Assembly: GCF_015999465.1 (NCBI RefSeq)
Contig: NZ_CP065534.1
Coordinates: 2,728,001 to 2,792,000 of the forward strand
DNA length: 64,000 bases
Reading direction: 5' to 3'
From: Lonsdalea populi
Lineage (GTDB): Bacteria > Pseudomonadota > Gammaproteobacteria > Enterobacterales > Enterobacteriaceae
The position numbers were made by a program, and so were the translations under genes. Shown here one piece after another: positions 57,027 to 64,000 of the stretch. How positions within the stretch are numbered: the stretch's first letter is position 1; each line of letters starts with the position of its first letter. The notes beneath the pieces are model-generated. The model searched no databases. It had not been told where the DNA came from and worked only from the letters and a program-made list of their open reading frames with translations.

Positions 57027-57897
57027 TTTTGGCCAGCTCCTGTTGTTGCTCTAACTGTTTCGTCAAACGTGCCTCGCTCCACTGGCGCAGCAGCAGTATC
57101 ACCAACGACATCACCAGCAGCAGAATAGCCACGCTGAACGCCGCGACAATGTTGTATTCGTTATAGAGAATTTCGATGTGCAGAGGCAGCGTATTGGTCA
57201 TGCCGCGGATGTGTCCCGACACCACGGAAACCGCGCCAAACTCCCCCATCGCGCGAGCCGTACACAGCACCACGCCATAAATCAGCGCCCATTTCACGTT
57301 CGGCAACGTGATGTTCCAGAACATCTGCCAGCCGTTCGCGCCCAACAGACGCGCAGCCTCTTCTTCCTGCGATCCCTGTTGTTCCATCAGTGGAATCAGC
57401 TCGCGCGCCACATACGGCAACGTCACGAAGATAGTCGCCAACACGATGCCCGGCACCGCATAAACCACCTGCAGATCATGCTCCATCAAGAACGGATAAA
57501 GTTTGCTTTGCGCCCCGAACAGCAGCACATAGACCAGACCGGTCACCACCGGAGAGACCGAGAACGGCAAGTCGATCAAGGCCAGCAACAGCGTCTTACC
57601 GCGAAACTCGAACTTGGTCACACACCATGCCGTCGCCAGACCGAAAATCATATTCAACGGCACGGAAATCACGGTGGCAAACAGCGTCAGCTTGAGCGCC
57701 GACACGGCGTCAGGCTCGGAAATCGCATTCCAGAATGCGCCCACGCCATTGTGTAACCCCTGCGTCACCACCATGACCAGCGGCAACACCAACACCAGCA
57801 CGAAGACCACCCAGGCAAGCCCGACCAAGGTGTAATAAGTCACAGGCCGCCGGGAAACAGAGCGTGTCTTGTCTGACACGGAAACTGTGTTATCCAT
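57016..57897 (-). CDS. cysW: Sulfate/thiosulfate permease subunit CysW
   Basis: Inner-membrane channel subunit. About 293 residues with six predicted helices and the ABC-permease EAA loop ([20 protein letters not shown]). Three ATG codons stand in a row (57903, 57900, 57897); the last has the best spacing to AAGGG and is chosen, though the first two remain possible. Between cysT and cysA in one operon. Confidence 0.94.
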   Translation of the reverse strand: MDNTVSVSDKTRSVSRRPVTYYTLVGLAWVVFVLVLVLPLVMVVTQGLHNGVGAFWNAISEPDAVSALKLTLFATVISVPLNMIFGLATAWCVTKFEFRGKTLLLALIDLPFSVSPVVTGLVYVLLFGAQSKLYPFLMEHDLQVVYAVPGIVLATIFVTLPYVARELIPLMEQQGSQEEEAARLLGANGWQMFWNITLPNVKWALIYGVVLCTARAMGEFGAVSVVSGHIRGMTNTLPLHIEILYNEYNIVAAFSVAILLLVMSLVILLLRQWSEARLTKQLEQQQELAKNEH

Positions 57898-57906
57898 CAT
57901 CATCCC

Positions 57907-58719
57907 TTAGCGATTTGATTGAATTCGGCGCTGCAACAAGTTGATCAGCAACAGCATAATGAACGACAGCACCAGCATGAATACGCCGATACCGGTCGCC
58001 CCTTTGTAATCATACTGGTCCAGCTTGGAGACGATCAGCAACGGCATGATCTCCGTTTTAAACGGGATATTGCCGGCGATAAACACCACGGAACCGTACT
58101 CCCCCACACCTCGCGCAAAAGCCAGCGCGAAGCCGGTCAACCAGGCAGGCAGAATGGCGGGGACCAGTACGTGACGGAATATCTGCAGCGGTCCGGCGCC
58201 AAGACAAGACGCGGCCTCTTCCACTTCCTTGGGAATGTCCGCCAGCACCGGCTGTACCGTCCGCACCACGAACGGCAGCGTAACGAAAATCAGCGCCAGC
58301 GTTATCCCCAGAGGGGTGTAGGCGATCTTGAAGGGAAACAGGCTGCCCACCAGTCCGGTTGGTGCGTAGAGCGACGTCAGCGCAATACCGGCCACAGCGG
58401 TTGGCAATGCAAACGGCATATCGATCATGGCATCGATAATTTTGCGGCCAGGGAAGGTATAACGCACCAGCACCCAGGCCAACAACGTACCAATAATGCC
58501 GTTGATGAAGGCGGCGGACAGGGCCGTGGAAAACGAAAGCCGCACAGAGGACAACACCTGCCGGCTGGTGATCAGATCCCAAAACTGGGTCAGTGTGAGT
58601 TGGCTGGCGTAGAGGAACATCGCCGCCAGCGGGATTAAAACGATCAGCCCCAGGTAGGTGAGGCTAAAGCCTAATGTTAATCCAAAACCGGGCATCACCG
58701 GCGAAGCGCGTCGCGACAT
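57907..58719 (-). CDS. cysT: Sulfate/thiosulfate permease subunit CysT (CysU)
   Basis: Second channel subunit, 270 residues with six predicted helices and the EAA loop (EVEEAASCLGAGPLQIFRHV). AAAGAAAGG precedes the ATG. It lies 97 bases behind sbp, with a hairpin and T-run between them that may lower readthrough into the membrane genes. Confidence 0.94.
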   Translation of the reverse strand: MSRRASPVMPGFGLTLGFSLTYLGLIVLIPLAAMFLYASQLTLTQFWDLITSRQVLSSVRLSFSTALSAAFINGIIGTLLAWVLVRYTFPGRKIIDAMIDMPFALPTAVAGIALTSLYAPTGLVGSLFPFKIAYTPLGITLALIFVTLPFVVRTVQPVLADIPKEVEEAASCLGAGPLQIFRHVLVPAILPAWLTGFALAFARGVGEYGSVVFIAGNIPFKTEIMPLLIVSKLDQYDYKGATGIGVFMLVLSFIMLLLINLLQRRIQSNR

Positions 58720-58777
58720 AACAAGCCTTTCTTTTATCTACCCGACCACAAAGGTCTCTCGCATCCCTGCGAGAAAA

Positions 58778-58800
58778 AACCGTCCCACACCGGGGCGGTT
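58778..58800 (-). terminator. Attenuator-type terminator between sbp and cysT
   Basis: AACCGTCCC (58778-58786) pairs with GGGGCGGTT (58792-58800), one mismatch; on the minus strand a run of six T follows. It lies 16 bases past the sbp stop and before cysT, so it should make the binding protein more abundant than the permease. Confidence 0.75.
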
Positions 58801-58816
58801 TACCTCATGAGATACC

Positions 58817-59827
58817 TTACTGATTAATTTTTTCGAAGATGCCGTCAAAAATGCCTCCATCAGCGAAGAACTTGGGCTGCACCTTTTCCCAGCCGCCAAA
58901 GTCGCCGTCGATCGTCACCAGTTTCACCGGCGCGAACTGGCTCTTGAACTCCTCCGCGATTTTTTCGTTACGCGGACGGTAGAAATTCTTGGCGATAATA
59001 CGTTGCCCTTCATCGCTATAAAGATAGTTCAGGTACGCTTCAGCCTGCTTTTTCGTGCCTTTTCTCTCAACGACATTGTCGACAACGGCCACCGGCGGCT
59101 CAGCCAATATGGAAAGCGACGGCGTGACGATCTCCAGATTTTCGCCGCCCTGCTCTTTTAAAGACAGATAGGCTTCGTTTTCCCAGGCGATCAGCACATC
59201 ACCCAACTGGCGCTGTACGAAGCTGACGGTCGAACCACGCGCGCCGGTATCCAGCACCGGGGCATGACGATACAGTTCAGTCACGAATTGCAGCGCGCTT
59301 TCATCGGTTCCACCCGGCAAATGCTTGGCATACGCCCAGGCGGCCAGGAAGTTCCAGCGAGCGCCGCCGGACGTTTTCGGGTTAGGCGTAATCACCTGCA
59401 CGCCGGGTTTGATCAGATCGCCCCAATCCTTAATCTGTTTCGGGTTTCCTTTACGCACCAGGAACACGATGGTGGAAGTGTAAGGCGTACTGTTATCCGG
59501 CAAACGTGCCTGCCAGTTCGGGTCAATCAGTTTTTTATTGAGGTTAAGCGCATCGATATCGCCCGCCAAGGCCAGCGTGACGACATCCGCCTGAAGTCCG
59601 TCGATAACCGAGCGTGCCTGCTTGCCGGAGCCGCCGTGCGAATTCTTGATCGAGATATCTTCACCCGTGGTTGCCCTCCAGTGCTTGCTGAAAGCGGCGT
59701 TGTACTCTTGATAAAACTCCCGCGTAGGATCGTAAGACACGTTCAGCAGCTCTGTTGCGGCAGAGGCAACGCCTGAAAACAGCAGAGTTGCGGCAGCCAG
59801 CGACAGCCCCAGACGACGCTTTGACAT
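58817..59827 (-). CDS. sbp: Periplasmic sulfate-binding protein, Sbp type
   Basis: Captures sulfate for CysTWA. 336 residues; signal peptide [20 protein letters not shown] to ASA. The mature part opens [20 protein letters not shown], and has [58 protein letters not shown], all of which fit E. coli Sbp better than CysP. In E. coli, Sbp is encoded away from cysTWA, and cysP leads the operon; here an Sbp-type gene leads it. CysB control is expected, but no site was assigned. Confidence 0.92.
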   Translation of the reverse strand: MSKRRLGLSLAAATLLFSGVASAATELLNVSYDPTREFYQEYNAAFSKHWRATTGEDISIKNSHGGSGKQARSVIDGLQADVVTLALAGDIDALNLNKKLIDPNWQARLPDNSTPYTSTIVFLVRKGNPKQIKDWGDLIKPGVQVITPNPKTSGGARWNFLAAWAYAKHLPGGTDESALQFVTELYRHAPVLDTGARGSTVSFVQRQLGDVLIAWENEAYLSLKEQGGENLEIVTPSLSILAEPPVAVVDNVVERKGTKKQAEAYLNYLYSDEGQRIIAKNFYRPRNEKIAEEFKSQFAPVKLVTIDGDFGGWEKVQPKFFADGGIFDGIFEKINQ

Positions 59828-60152
59828 AGCTTCACTCCCTCAAAAAGTCACTCAGTTCGATACCCGCAGGCAGCCGGGCTAATTATTGACCCTTCCTGAT
59901 AGTGTCCGGCGTTGCGGCAGTCCGCGGAGACAGCGCCAGATCCGGAAATAGCAATAGGCTAAGTGTGTTATCAGGCAGGTAGTTAGACTGGACAATAGAG
60001 GATATGGGAGGGCGGCAAAAAGACTGTTTCGCGATAATTTATGCAATCCCGTTATATTCTTCGCACTCTATCTGGGGTTTTTAATTGGGCTGGCCCCACG
60101 TGAGAAGAACCGGAAAAAAGCCGACGCCGAGAACAGCGCCGGCCATGTCAGA
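59828..60152. other. Control region of the sbp-cysTWA operon and degP 3' flank
   Basis: About 325 bases. It must hold the sbp promoter and CysB site, which I cannot place by eye. The degP terminator lies at its far end. Confidence 0.45.
60114..60143 (-). terminator. Rho-independent terminator of degP
   Basis: GCCGACGC (60120-60127) pairs with GCGCCGGC (60136-60143), one G-T pair; on the minus strand the stem is followed by six T. It lies 10 bases past the degP stop. Confidence 0.85.
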
Positions 60153-61604
60153 TTACTGCAGCAATAGGTACAGACTACTGTCGCCACGGCGGATATTCAG
60201 CGCCAACACGGGCGGTTTGCTGTCCAGAATCTTGCGCAGTTCGCCGATACTGGTTACGGCCTGCTGATTCACGCCGAGGATGACATCGCCCGATTTCAGG
60301 CCGATACGCGCGGCGGCGGAGCCCGGTTTCACCTTCTCGACCTTCACGCCTTTCTGTCCATCCAGCTGCGTATTGCTCAGTTCGGCGCCTTCAATACCGG
60401 CGTTCAGATTGCCGGCAGCCACCTGGGCCTGGCTGCTTTGCTGCAACGTCACATCCACGGAAACCGGTTTGCCGTCGCGAAGCAGGCCTAATGTGAGCTT
60501 GGTGCCCGCAGGCAGCGAGCCCACCTGCGCGCGCAGCGCCGCGAAACTGCTGACCGTTTTACCGTTCAGCGACACAATGACGTCACCCGCTTTGATCCCG
60601 GCGCCCGCCGCCGCCGATTTCGGCTGAACCTGGCTGACGAACGCGCCGCGCTGAGCGTCGATCTTCATCGCCTGCGCCAGCTCGGAGTTCAACTCCGTAC
60701 CGACGATCCCCAGTTCGCCACGTTTCACCTCGCCGAACTCAATAATCTGATTCACCAGATTTTTCACCATATTACTGGGAATGGCGAAACCGATGCCGAT
60801 ATTGCCACCGTCCGGCGCCAGAATCGCCGTATTCAGGCCGATCAGATCGCCGTTGAGATTGACCAGCGCGCCGCCGGAGTTACCCCGGTTGATCGCCGCA
60901 TCCGTCTGGATAAAGTCTTCATAATTTTCGATGTTCAGCCCGCTACGACCGAGCGCGGAAATGATCCCGGAGGTGGCCGTTTCTCCCAGACCATAAGGAT
61001 TGCCGATCGCCACGGCATAGTCGCCGACACGCAACCGATCGGAATCCGCTATTTTGAGTTCGGTCAGATTGCGGGCCTCTTTGATCTGCACTACTGCGAT
61101 ATCGGATCGCGGATCTTTGCCGATCACCCGTGCGTCGTATTTACGGCCGTCATTGAGGCGCACCTGGATTTTGTCGGCATTATCGACCACGTGATTGTTC
61201 GTCACCACGTAACCTTTGGCCGCATTGATAATCACGCCCGCGCCCAGCGCCTGGAAGGTCTGCTGCTGCTGACGCTGCTGTTGGTGAGGATTGTCGTCGT
61301 CATCTCCGCCCTGACACATCGGCGACGACTGGAACGGCGAACCCTCCTGACAGAACGGGGAATCTTCGCCGAAGAATGGCTGCAACTGAGGAGGAATGCC
61401 GCCGCTGCCTGCCCGGCTGACCGGCGCATGTCCTTCGACGGAAATATTGACGACCGAAGGCATCACTTTTTCAAGCATCGGCGCCAGACTGGGAAGCTGT
61501 TGGCTGGAGGAAGAGACCGATTCCGCCGCGATTGCCGGAACCGTCCCTGTGACCATTGCCAGGCTTAACGTTAATGCATTCAGAACTAAGGATTTTCTTT
61601 TCAT
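60153..61604 (-). CDS. degP: Periplasmic serine endoprotease DegP (HtrA)
   Basis: Protease and chaperone for damaged envelope proteins. 483 residues from ATG 61602-61604: signal peptide MKRKSLVLNALTLSLAM to IAA, protease domain with the triad H138 (TNNHVV), D168 (PRSDIA) and S243 (RGNSGGAL), the conserved C85 and C97 pair in the LA loop, and two PDZ domains. The Gln-rich LA loop (HQQQRQQQQ) is family-like. An open frame to 61625 adds seven residues without support. It has a sigma-E promoter and follows dgt, as in E. coli. Confidence 0.97.
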   Translation of the reverse strand: MKRKSLVLNALTLSLAMVTGTVPAIAAESVSSSSQQLPSLAPMLEKVMPSVVNISVEGHAPVSRAGSGGIPPQLQPFFGEDSPFCQEGSPFQSSPMCQGGDDDDNPHQQQRQQQQTFQALGAGVIINAAKGYVVTNNHVVDNADKIQVRLNDGRKYDARVIGKDPRSDIAVVQIKEARNLTELKIADSDRLRVGDYAVAIGNPYGLGETATSGIISALGRSGLNIENYEDFIQTDAAINRGNSGGALVNLNGDLIGLNTAILAPDGGNIGIGFAIPSNMVKNLVNQIIEFGEVKRGELGIVGTELNSELAQAMKIDAQRGAFVSQVQPKSAAAGAGIKAGDVIVSLNGKTVSSFAALRAQVGSLPAGTKLTLGLLRDGKPVSVDVTLQQSSQAQVAAGNLNAGIEGAELSNTQLDGQKGVKVEKVKPGSAAARIGLKSGDVILGVNQQAVTSIGELRKILDSKPPVLALNIRRGDSSLYLLLQ

Positions 61605-61667
61605 AGGAATAGGTCTCGTAGTCAATCAACACGCAAATTTTACGGCCTTTGGCTGTGGTCGTGCAGA

Positions 61668-61695
61668 TAAGATAACGATGCGCAAAGGAAGTTCC
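61668..61695 (-). promoter_or_regulatory. Sigma-E promoter of degP
   Basis: On the minus strand, -35 GGAACTT (61689-61695), 16-base spacer, -10 TCTTA (61668-61672), about 60 bases before the degP ATG. The same arrangement drives E. coli degP. Confidence 0.85.
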
Positions 61696-61772
61696 TCCGC
61701 GCAATCCTGTGAAACGTAAGGAAATATTGTCTCTGTTTACAAAACAGCCGCCAGCGGCATACTTCCCTTCGG

Positions 61773-63284
61773 CTAATCGGCCGCCATCAGCCGACGGTAT
61801 TCGTCGTAGGCGTAAAGATCGGTCATGCCGCTGATATAGTCCTGAATCAGGCGACCGCGATAGTAAAACTCCAGGCACTCCTGCTGCTCTGCCGGTTTGT
61901 TCTCCAACGACTCCACCGCCTCCCGATAAGCCAGACAGTGCTTGCGCGACAGCTTATGGTAGAGCCGGGTCTCAATGGGGTATTTGCGATGAAATTCTTC
62001 CTGTACCAGCGTTCTAAAGTCGGCCGAGGGCATTTTCAGCAATGGATGATAGATATCGAGCAAACCGCGCATCACCCGGCTTCCCTGTAATTCCAACTGC
62101 TCTACTTCGTGGTGGTTGAAAACGTGTTTGAACGCCACCTGCTTGAACGTTTTCAATAGTCGGTTTTGCGGACTGCCGTCTTCCAGCAGCGCCTGATTAA
62201 ACTCGCCGTGGAAAATGTTGGGCAGATGTTCGATAAAACGTTTCGACGCATGCGGCACCAGACGCCCCACGGTATTGACCCGCAGATTCATGAAGAATTG
62301 ATCGTCGCTGCTACGCCAGCGGTGATGCTCACGGGACTCAAACGCCTTGCCGACCGTCTCCATAAACAAATCACCCGGATCAATCTTGCCCCAGGCGTCC
62401 TCTAAAAGCTGATAGAGACGGTCGATGGAAAATAGTTTTTTCTCCACCGCATCTTCCAGATCGGCAATGCAATACGAGATATCGTCCGCCGCTTCCATAA
62501 TGTAGGTCAGCGGAAAGCGGTGAAACTCCTTCATGCCCAGCTCGCTCCGGAGCTGTCTCACGAACGCCTCTTCCGACAAATAAAAGCCCGGTTTTTTCAT
62601 CAGGTAGTCATAGTCGGCTGGCGGCTCATCGACCCGGTAGGCGGGCTTGGTATATTTGAGAATGCAGGCAACCTGCGAATAGGTCAGATTCAGTTTCAGC
62701 AGCGTATGCACCATCCGCACCGCCTGCGCGTTGCCCTCAAACTGGCTCAGATCCTGACGGATTTTGCGGCGCAGCGTATTGAGATCGTCACTGCCCTCTT
62801 GCAGCCGCAAACACGCCACCTCGCAGCCGTCCTCCCCGATAGGTTTCTTGCTGAACTCGGCGTCCATCTGCGTAGAAAACCAGTTTCTCAACGCGGATTC
62901 GCCGAAATGACCGAACGGCGGGTTGCCGATGTCATGCATCAGGCAGGCCATCTCCACCATGCTTTCGAAAGGGATCTCGTAGCGGTCCAGCCCGTATGCC
63001 TCCAGCTTTCCCTGACGCCTCAAGCTATCGATAATATTTTTAGCGATATAGCGGCCAATCTGCTGCACTTCCATCGAGTGCGTCAGACGGGAGCGCACGG
63101 CCGCATTTCTTTCCAGCGGGAACACCTGCGTCTTCTGCTGCAGCCGGCGAATGGCGGCGGAATTGATGATACGGCCGCGATCGCTTTCGAACTCACGGAT
63201 GACGCCATAATCATCCTTCTTTTCTTTAGACTTATTCAACGCCCGTTGATAGCTGATTTTCTTGGCAAAATCGATGTCGGACAT
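61773..63284 (-). CDS. dgt: Deoxyguanosinetriphosphate triphosphohydrolase
   Basis: HD-domain enzyme that cleaves dGTP to deoxyguanosine and triphosphate. 503 residues from ATG 63282-63284 ([17 protein letters not shown]), with GGAG before it; E. coli Dgt has 505. HD motifs are [18 protein letters not shown] and [15 protein letters not shown], and [15 protein letters not shown] later. The frame is open for 15 more codons upstream without homology. Divergent from mtnN; degP follows. Confidence 0.96.
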   Translation of the reverse strand: MSDIDFAKKISYQRALNKSKEKKDDYGVIREFESDRGRIINSAAIRRLQQKTQVFPLERNAAVRSRLTHSMEVQQIGRYIAKNIIDSLRRQGKLEAYGLDRYEIPFESMVEMACLMHDIGNPPFGHFGESALRNWFSTQMDAEFSKKPIGEDGCEVACLRLQEGSDDLNTLRRKIRQDLSQFEGNAQAVRMVHTLLKLNLTYSQVACILKYTKPAYRVDEPPADYDYLMKKPGFYLSEEAFVRQLRSELGMKEFHRFPLTYIMEAADDISYCIADLEDAVEKKLFSIDRLYQLLEDAWGKIDPGDLFMETVGKAFESREHHRWRSSDDQFFMNLRVNTVGRLVPHASKRFIEHLPNIFHGEFNQALLEDGSPQNRLLKTFKQVAFKHVFNHHEVEQLELQGSRVMRGLLDIYHPLLKMPSADFRTLVQEEFHRKYPIETRLYHKLSRKHCLAYREAVESLENKPAEQQECLEFYYRGRLIQDYISGMTDLYAYDEYRRLMAAD

Positions 63285-63443
63285 GCTGTTCTCCGTTTCT
63301 GGCCCTGACCGGTGATAGCATGCCCGCACGGGCGATACAACGGTTCAGGCGTTTTGTTCGCGTGCTCTCGCTATCATAACGGCCATGATAGACTACCGGC
63401 CACGACACACCGGTTAATTCAAGCAAAACTTGTGAGGGATCCT

Positions 63444-64000
63444 ATGAAAGTTGGCATCATCGGCGCAATGGAACAAGAAGTTATCCTGCTGCGGGATCAG
63501 ATCCAGCACCGTCAGACCGTTCAGCGCGCTGGCTGTGAAATTTATACCGGACAGCTGCACGGCGTGGACGTGGCGCTGCTGAAGTCCGGCATCGGTAAAG
63601 TCGCGGCGGCGCTGGGGACGACGCTGCTGCTGGAACACTGCCGTCCAGACGTGGTGATCAACACCGGTTCGGCCGGCGGTCTGGCCTCCAGCCTCAAAGT
63701 AGGCGATATCGTGGTGTCCAGCGAAGTCCGCTACCACGACGCCGACGTCACCGCCTTCGGTTATGAAGCGGGTCAGATGGCGGGCTGCCCGGCCGCTTTT
63801 GTCGCGGACGAAAACCTGATCGTTCAGGCTGAGCAGGCTATCGCCAAGCTGTCGCTGAATGCGGTACGCGGTCTGGTCGTCAGCGGCGATGCCTTTATCA
63901 ACGGCGCGGAACCTCTGGCCCGCATCCGTAATACCTTCCCGCAGGCTGTCGCCGTAGAAATGGAAGCGACGGCTATCGGCCACGTCTGCCACCAGTTCGG
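63444..64000 (+). CDS. mtnN: 5'-methylthioadenosine/S-adenosylhomocysteine nucleosidase (3' end outside the window)
   Basis: Splits the glycosidic bond of methylthioadenosine and S-adenosylhomocysteine, feeding methionine salvage and autoinducer-2 synthesis. 185 residues of about 232 are present: [13 protein letters not shown] with E12, [10 protein letters not shown], and VAVEMEATA with E174; the catalytic D197 lies beyond the window. GAGGG precedes ATG 63444. Next to dgt as in E. coli. Confidence 0.97.
   Translation, partial: MKVGIIGAMEQEVILLRDQIQHRQTVQRAGCEIYTGQLHGVDVALLKSGIGKVAAALGTTLLLEHCRPDVVINTGSAGGLASSLKVGDIVVSSEVRYHDADVTAFGYEAGQMAGCPAAFVADENLIVQAEQAIAKLSLNAVRGLVVSGDAFINGAEPLARIRNTFPQAVAVEMEATAIGHVCHQF

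Noticed and set aside
62520..63308. 262-codon plus-strand frame
   Set aside because: Antisense of dgt.

Overview
This window is about 55% GC and carries a gene order typical of Enterobacterales: purL, mltF, tadA, yfhB; acpS-pdxJ-recO-era-rnc, lepB-lepA, rpoE-rseA-rseB, yfiC, srmB, grcA, ung, gltX with valU/lysV-type tRNAs; cysTWA; degP-dgt-mtnN. Protein similarity recalled from E. coli is high, but the accessory content suggests a plant-associated Pectobacteriaceae member (Dickeya, Brenneria or Lonsdalea type). That lineage guess is an inference.

Layout. 1-6.8 kb: core metabolism and repair, namely purL (3' part outside the window), mltF, tadA, pgpC and murQ. 7.0-30.2 kb: a complete LapA-type biofilm adhesin locus. 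It has the periplasmic protease lapG, the c-di-GMP receptor lapD, a small conserved protein, the 3769-residue adhesin lapA with 24 tandem 106-residue repeats, and the type I secretion genes lapE-lapB-lapC. It is followed by a PAS/GAF/GGDEF diguanylate cyclase and a PdeH-type EAL phosphodiesterase. Synthesis, breakdown and sensing of c-di-GMP and the adhesin it controls therefore lie in one 23-kb block. 30.9-46.4 kb: a core block for lipid carrier activation, vitamin B6, RNA processing, protein export, the sigma-E stress regulon, RNA helicase, DNA repair and glutamyl-tRNA synthesis. rseC is missing from its usual place between lepA and rseB.

44.5-47.1 kb: two tRNA-Ala genes (minus) on the far side of gltX, and three identical tRNA-Val plus one tRNA-Lys (plus). 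47.1-55.5 kb: an accessory island just after tRNA-Lys, consisting of a frameshifted gene remnant and a defective Mu-like (BcepMu type) prophage. The early operon (ner-like, wHTH, DUF3102/transposase chimera, AAA ATPase, small protein, Mor-like activator) runs on the plus strand. The repressor, a membrane protein of unknown function and a short lysis/late segment run on the minus strand. Most of the transposase and all head and tail genes are gone.

56.0-64.0 kb: sulfate uptake (sbp-cysT-cysW-cysA), the envelope protease degP with a sigma-E promoter, dgt, and the divergent start of mtnN (cut by the window end).

Regulatory sites readable directly include a PurR box before purL, sigma-E promoters before rpoE and degP, tandem FNR boxes before grcA, paired repressor operators in the prophage control region, and several factor-independent terminators.
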